DNA of 8,984 bases from contig JBATBW010000084.1 of NCBI GenBank assembly GCA_049662565.1, positions 1 to 8,984 of the forward strand, in the 5' to 3' direction. The stretch is from JBATBW01 sp049662565. GTDB lineage: Bacteria; Bacillota_I; Bacilli_A; Erysipelotrichales; Erysipelotrichaceae. Below are positions 5,896 to 8,984 of the stretch, piece by piece. Under the pieces are notes generated by a model that was not told where the DNA came from, did no database searches, and worked only from the letters and a program-made list of their open reading frames with translations. How positions within the stretch are numbered: position 1 is the stretch's first letter; every line of letters starts with the position of its first letter. The position numbers and the translations under genes were made by a program.

Positions 5896-8205
5896 ATGGA
5901 AGATAAATTTACAAATATCCCTTTAATTCCAACGCGAGGGGTTATAATTTTTCCTTTTCATCAACTAACAATTGATGTTGGTCGTGACAAATCAATTAAT
6001 GCAGTTAATTTTGCTATTGATAATGATAGCTATTTATTTGTTACTACCCAAAAGAATATTATGATTGAAGAACCAATTATTGATGATTTATATAATGTGG
6101 GAACAATCTGTCGTATTATTGATCATAAGCGTTATAACGGTTATATGAAAGTTACTTTCAAGGCTTTAGCAAGAGCTAAAATGATTAAAAATATTTCCGA
6201 TGAAGATATGTTCATGGTTGATGCTCAAGTAATGGAAGATATTAATGGTAATAATAAGGAAGAACTAGCATTAATCCGAAAGATTAGTGAAGAATTAGAA
6301 CATATTATTAGTGCAGGATCAGTTTTCCCCAAAGAAATCATTTTAAAGATGTCTAAAGGGGTAAATGCGATTGAATTATGTGACTCATATGCTCAATATT
6401 TCCCGCTAAAAGTTGAAGAAAAACAAACGATTTTGGAAGCTCAAAATGTTAACCAACGTTTATTGGCAGTTATTGAAACATTAGAAGTGCAAAAAATCTA
6501 TGATGAAATTGATCAAAAGATTAATTCGGATGTTACAAAGAAAATTGATGAAAATCAAAAAGAATATTATTTAAGAGAAAAGTTAAGAGCTATTAAAGAA
6601 GAATTAGGTGATGTAACGGACAAGAATGAAGATTCATCTTCATTAAAACAACAAGTGCAAAAAGACCCTTATCCTCAATATATTAAAGAACGTCTTTTTG
6701 ATGAAATTAATAAGTTTGAATCTTTACCAACGAGTAGTGGTGAAAGCGGTGTAGTAAGAAACTATATCGATTGGTTGATGGCATTGCCTTGGTGGCAAAA
6801 AACTCAAGATAATGAAGATATTAATGAAACAAGTTCGATATTGGATGCTGATCATTATGGTTTAACGAAAGTTAAAGAAAGAATTTTAGAATTCTTAGCG
6901 GTAAAACAATATACTAAGGGTAAAAACAATAGTACAATTATTTGCTTAGTTGGTCCTCCAGGTGTAGGTAAAACATCATTAGGTAAATCAATTGCCCGAA
7001 GTTTAAATCGGGAATTTGTTAAAATCTCATTAGGCGGTGTAAAAGATGAAAGCGAAATTCGTGGGCATCGTAAAACTTACTTAGGATCAATGCCGGGTAA
7101 AATTATTCAAGCATTGAAGAAAGCTAAGGTTACTAATCCCGTATTCTTAATTGATGAAATTGATAAGATGGGTAATGATTATAAAGGGGATCCGGCAAGT
7201 GCGATGTTAGAAGTGCTAGATCCAGCTCAAAACAATCAATTTGTTGATCATTTCATTGAAGAACCATATGATTTGAGCAATGTCTTGTTTGTTGCTACTG
7301 CTAACTATTTGGAAAATATTCCTCATGCTTTACGCGATCGTTTAGAAATTATTAATATTTCTAGTTATACTCAAGAAGAAAAGTTAAATATTGCGAAAGA
7401 ACATTTAGTCCCTAAACAATTAGAAGCTAATGGTCTAAAAGCTAGTCAAGTGAAATTTGATGATAATGTTTTAAATTATGTTATTGAATATTACACGAAA
7501 GAAGCTGGTGTACGTCAATTGGAACGTTTGATTGGTTCAATTTGTCGTAAAGCAGTACTAGGCATTTTAAAACAAGAATTTAAGAGTGTTAAGGTTACTA
7601 AAAAATTAGTTAATCAATACTTAGGACCAGAAATATTTGATGTTTCACAAAAAGAAAAGAAAGACCAAGTAGGAGTTGTAACTGGATTAGCATACACGCA
7701 ATATGGTGGTGATATTTTACCGATTGAAGTTACATACTTTAAAGGAAAAGGTAACTTAATTGTGACTGGTCAACTTGGCGATGTTATGAAAGAATCGACA
7801 ACTATTGCCTATGGCTATATTAAAGCTAATAGCGATAAGTTAAGTATTGACCCTAAGTTTTTTGAAGAACATGATATCCAAATTCATGTGCCTGAAGGTG
7901 CTGTTCCTAAAGATGGTCCAAGTGCGGGTATTACTATTACGACAGCCTTAATTAGTGCTATTACTAATAAAAAGGTTAGTTCAAGTGTCGCTATGACAGG
8001 TGAAGTAACTTTACGTGGTAATGTATTACCGATTGGCGGATTAAAAGAAAAGTCTTTGGCAGCTTATCGTAGCGGAATTACTAAGATCTTGATTCCAAAG
8101 AATAACCAAAAAGATTTGGCCGATATACCACAAATCGTTAAAGACAATGTTAATTTTGTTTGTGTAGAACATATGAACGAAGTAGTTAATGAGGCTATTT
8201 TGTGA
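5896..8205 (+). CDS. lon: ATP-dependent protease Lon (LonA type)
   Basis: Lon is a cytoplasmic homohexameric protease that unfolds and degrades damaged and regulatory proteins. The 769-residue chain has the full LonA layout: an N-terminal substrate-recognition domain (about 8-200), a helical linker likely to be coiled-coil (about 200-240), the AAA+ module and the protease domain. Walker A is GPPGVGKT (353-360), the pore-loop aromatic is Y395 in KTYLGSMPG, and Walker B is VFLIDE (416-421). The catalytic dyad is S676 in KDGPSAG and K719 in GGLKEK. Start ATG 5896 has AAGGTG 4 nt upstream. No promoter is evident between tig and lon, and no CIRCE (HrcA) or CtsR repeat is visible, so expression probably depends on read-through of the hairpin after tig. 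The stop overlaps the engB start (GTGA), suggesting coupling. Confidence 0.97.
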   Translation: MEDKFTNIPLIPTRGVIIFPFHQLTIDVGRDKSINAVNFAIDNDSYLFVTTQKNIMIEEPIIDDLYNVGTICRIIDHKRYNGYMKVTFKALARAKMIKNISDEDMFMVDAQVMEDINGNNKEELALIRKISEELEHIISAGSVFPKEIILKMSKGVNAIELCDSYAQYFPLKVEEKQTILEAQNVNQRLLAVIETLEVQKIYDEIDQKINSDVTKKIDENQKEYYLREKLRAIKEELGDVTDKNEDSSSLKQQVQKDPYPQYIKERLFDEINKFESLPTSSGESGVVRNYIDWLMALPWWQKTQDNEDINETSSILDADHYGLTKVKERILEFLAVKQYTKGKNNSTIICLVGPPGVGKTSLGKSIARSLNREFVKISLGGVKDESEIRGHRKTYLGSMPGKIIQALKKAKVTNPVFLIDEIDKMGNDYKGDPASAMLEVLDPAQNNQFVDHFIEEPYDLSNVLFVATANYLENIPHALRDRLEIINISSYTQEEKLNIAKEHLVPKQLEANGLKASQVKFDDNVLNYVIEYYTKEAGVRQLERLIGSICRKAVLGILKQEFKSVKVTKKLVNQYLGPEIFDVSQKEKKDQVGVVTGLAYTQYGGDILPIEVTYFKGKGNLIVTGQLGDVMKESTTIAYGYIKANSDKLSIDPKFFEEHDIQIHVPEGAVPKDGPSAGITITTALISAITNKKVSSSVAMTGEVTLRGNVLPIGGLKEKSLAAYRSGITKILIPKNNQKDLADIPQIVKDNVNFVCVEHMNEVVNEAIL

Positions 8206-8789
8206 TCAATCTAAAAAATAGCGAATTAATTATTTCGGCCGCTAGTGAAAAACAATTTCCTGAAACTGATTGTTTTGAAATTGTCATGTGCGGACGTAGT
8301 AATGTCGGAAAGAGTAGTGTAATTAACGCCATTACTAATCATAAAAAATTAGCTTATGTTGGTAACACACCTGGTAAAACAAGATTATTAAATTTTTATA
8401 ATATTGATAATCAAATTACTCTAGTTGATGCACCAGGTTATGGTTATGCGAAACGTAGTGCGAAAGAACTACGAGCTTATGAAAAATTAATGAGTGATTA
8501 TTTTGAATTACGTCCTAATTTGAAATTGGCTTTATTAATTATTGATATTCGTCATCGACCAACGGTTTTAGACAAAGAAATGTTAGAGTTTCTTGCGCAA
8601 AAAGAATTGCCGATTATCGTTGTAGCAAATAAAAGTGATAAATTGAGTAATAACCAAAAGACTAATGCGATCAAAGCCATTTGTGAAGAGTTAGAAATTG
8701 ATAAAGATCAATTATTAGTGATGAGTGCTTATCATCAAAGTAATAGTTCACAATTATTAAAAGAAATATTAGAGATATCACAGGAGTGA
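8202..8789 (+). CDS. engB: Ribosome biogenesis GTPase EngB/YsxC
   Basis: EngB (YsxC in Bacillus) is a small GTPase needed for late assembly of the 50S ribosomal subunit. The 195-residue protein shows all G motifs: G1 GRSNVGKSS (31-39), G2 within NTPGKTR (55-61), G3 DAPG (76-79), G4 NKSD (143-146, where TKxD is common in this family) and G5 MSAY (174-177). Translation starts at GTG 8202, overlapping the lon stop as GTGA, with GAGG (8191-8194) 7 nt upstream inside lon. The lon-engB order is the same as lonA-ysxC in B. subtilis. The last codons and the stop lie inside the terminator hairpin, so this gene closes the transcription unit. Confidence 0.96.
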   Translation: MINLKNSELIISAASEKQFPETDCFEIVMCGRSNVGKSSVINAITNHKKLAYVGNTPGKTRLLNFYNIDNQITLVDAPGYGYAKRSAKELRAYEKLMSDYFELRPNLKLALLIIDIRHRPTVLDKEMLEFLAQKELPIIVVANKSDKLSNNQKTNAIKAICEELEIDKDQLLVMSAYHQSNSSQLLKEILEISQE

Positions 8790-8799
8790 TATCTTTTTT
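8774..8799 (+). terminator. Intrinsic terminator at the end of engB
   Basis: GATATCAC (8774-8781) and GTGATATC (8786-8793) form a perfect 8-bp stem with an AGGA loop, followed by six T (8794-8799). The engB stop codon TGA (8787-8789) lies in the 3' arm, so the coding end doubles as the terminator. The A/G run before the stem can pair with the T run and lengthen it. Confidence 0.9.
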
Positions 8800-8820
8800 A
8801 TGTTATGACAATTATTAATT

Positions 8821-8834
8821 ATAAAGCGATTACA
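8821..8834. promoter_or_regulatory. Possible cre-like (CcpA) site upstream of ppdK
   Basis: Read on the minus strand the 14-mer is TGTAATCGCTTTAT. It matches the catabolite-response consensus TGWAARCGYTWNCW at 12 of 14 positions (misses at positions 6 and 13). It lies upstream of both candidate ppdK promoters, next to a central-carbon gene, which suits an activating site. Cre sites are degenerate and this DNA is AT-rich, so the call is tentative. Confidence 0.25.
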
Positions 8835-8867
8835 TCATATATATTAATGACTTTGTGAAATATATTG

Positions 8868-8908
8868 TATAATTATATATAGTAATATTTAATAATTTAA
8901 TATATAAT
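8868..8908 (+). promoter_or_regulatory. Promoter region of ppdK with two candidate -10 boxes
   Basis: Two perfect TATAAT hexamers occur at 8868-8873 and 8903-8908, giving possible starts near 8880 and 8915. Neither has a convincing -35 at 16-18 nt. The surrounding DNA (8835-8915) is almost pure A/T, so at least one hexamer could be chance. The preceding terminator means ppdK needs its own promoter somewhere in 8800-8920. Confidence 0.45.
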
Positions 8909-8933
8909 AGTAAGAGAAAAAAGAGGAGGAAAT

Positions 8934-8984
8934 ATGAATACAAAATACGTATATTCATTTGTTGAAGGTGATGGCTCAATGCGT
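8934..8984 (+). CDS. ppdK: Pyruvate, phosphate dikinase (N-terminal 17 residues, runs off right edge)
   Basis: Only the first 17 codons are present. MNTKYVYSFVEGDGSMR matches the conserved opening of pyruvate, phosphate dikinase (typically K-(W/Y)-V-Y-x-F-x-E-G-x-x-S-M-R, followed by the LLGGKGANLAEM block). The enzyme interconverts pyruvate, ATP and phosphate with phosphoenolpyruvate, AMP and pyrophosphate, and is common in anaerobic Bacillota. ATG 8934 follows a perfect AGGAGG (8924-8929) at 4 nt. The gene begins a new transcription unit after the engB terminator. The call rests on a short segment but the match is distinctive. Confidence 0.8.
   Translation, partial: MNTKYVYSFVEGDGSMR

Noticed and set aside
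8835..8915. AT-rich alternating TA tract as a replication origin or recombination site
   Set aside because: No DnaA-box cluster, iteron set or flanking repeat is visible; it lies between a terminator and a start codon, as a promoter region would.

Overview
The window reads as chromosomal DNA of a low-GC, cell-walled member of the Bacillota (Firmicutes). It is AT-rich and uses AT-ending codons. Tryptophan is encoded by TGG and TGA acts as a stop (it ends four genes), so the code is standard rather than the Mollicutes code. Gene order and protein character nevertheless suggest a lineage near the root of the Mollicutes, such as Erysipelotrichia or a related Bacilli group. That placement is inference.

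Layout. Positions 1-799 (minus strand) hold the N-terminal part of a glycosyltransferase-family-51 penicillin-binding protein that runs off the left edge. A divergent intergenic region (800-982) carries its promoter and that of a plus-strand operon: a YgiQ-family radical SAM protein, a NUDIX hydrolase and a GNAT acetyltransferase, joined by 4-nt and 17-nt overlaps, followed 50 nt later by a DUF3196-like protein of unknown function. A strong promoter inside the end of that gene drives tig (trigger factor). A compact GC-rich terminator-like hairpin separates tig from lon. lon overlaps engB (ysxC) by 4 nt, and engB ends inside a perfect terminator hairpin. After an AT-rich promoter region, the first 17 codons of ppdK (pyruvate, phosphate dikinase) reach the right edge.

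How the genes fit together. tig, lon and engB form a protein-biogenesis block: folding of nascent chains, ATP-dependent proteolysis and 50S ribosome assembly. In Bacillus subtilis the order is tig-clpX-lonB-lonA-ysxC; here clpX and lonB are absent from the cluster. An unknown protein directly before tig-lon recalls Mycoplasma (MG237-MG238-MG239), which gives the DUF3196-like gene a conserved neighbourhood.

No mobile element, CRISPR array, tRNA, rRNA or phage gene is visible. I found no convincing new multi-gene system. The most interesting points are the divergent glycosyltransferase motifs in the PBP, the DUF3196-tig-lon linkage, the hairpin between tig and lon, and two genes preceded by four-codon mini-ORFs that stop on the start codon.
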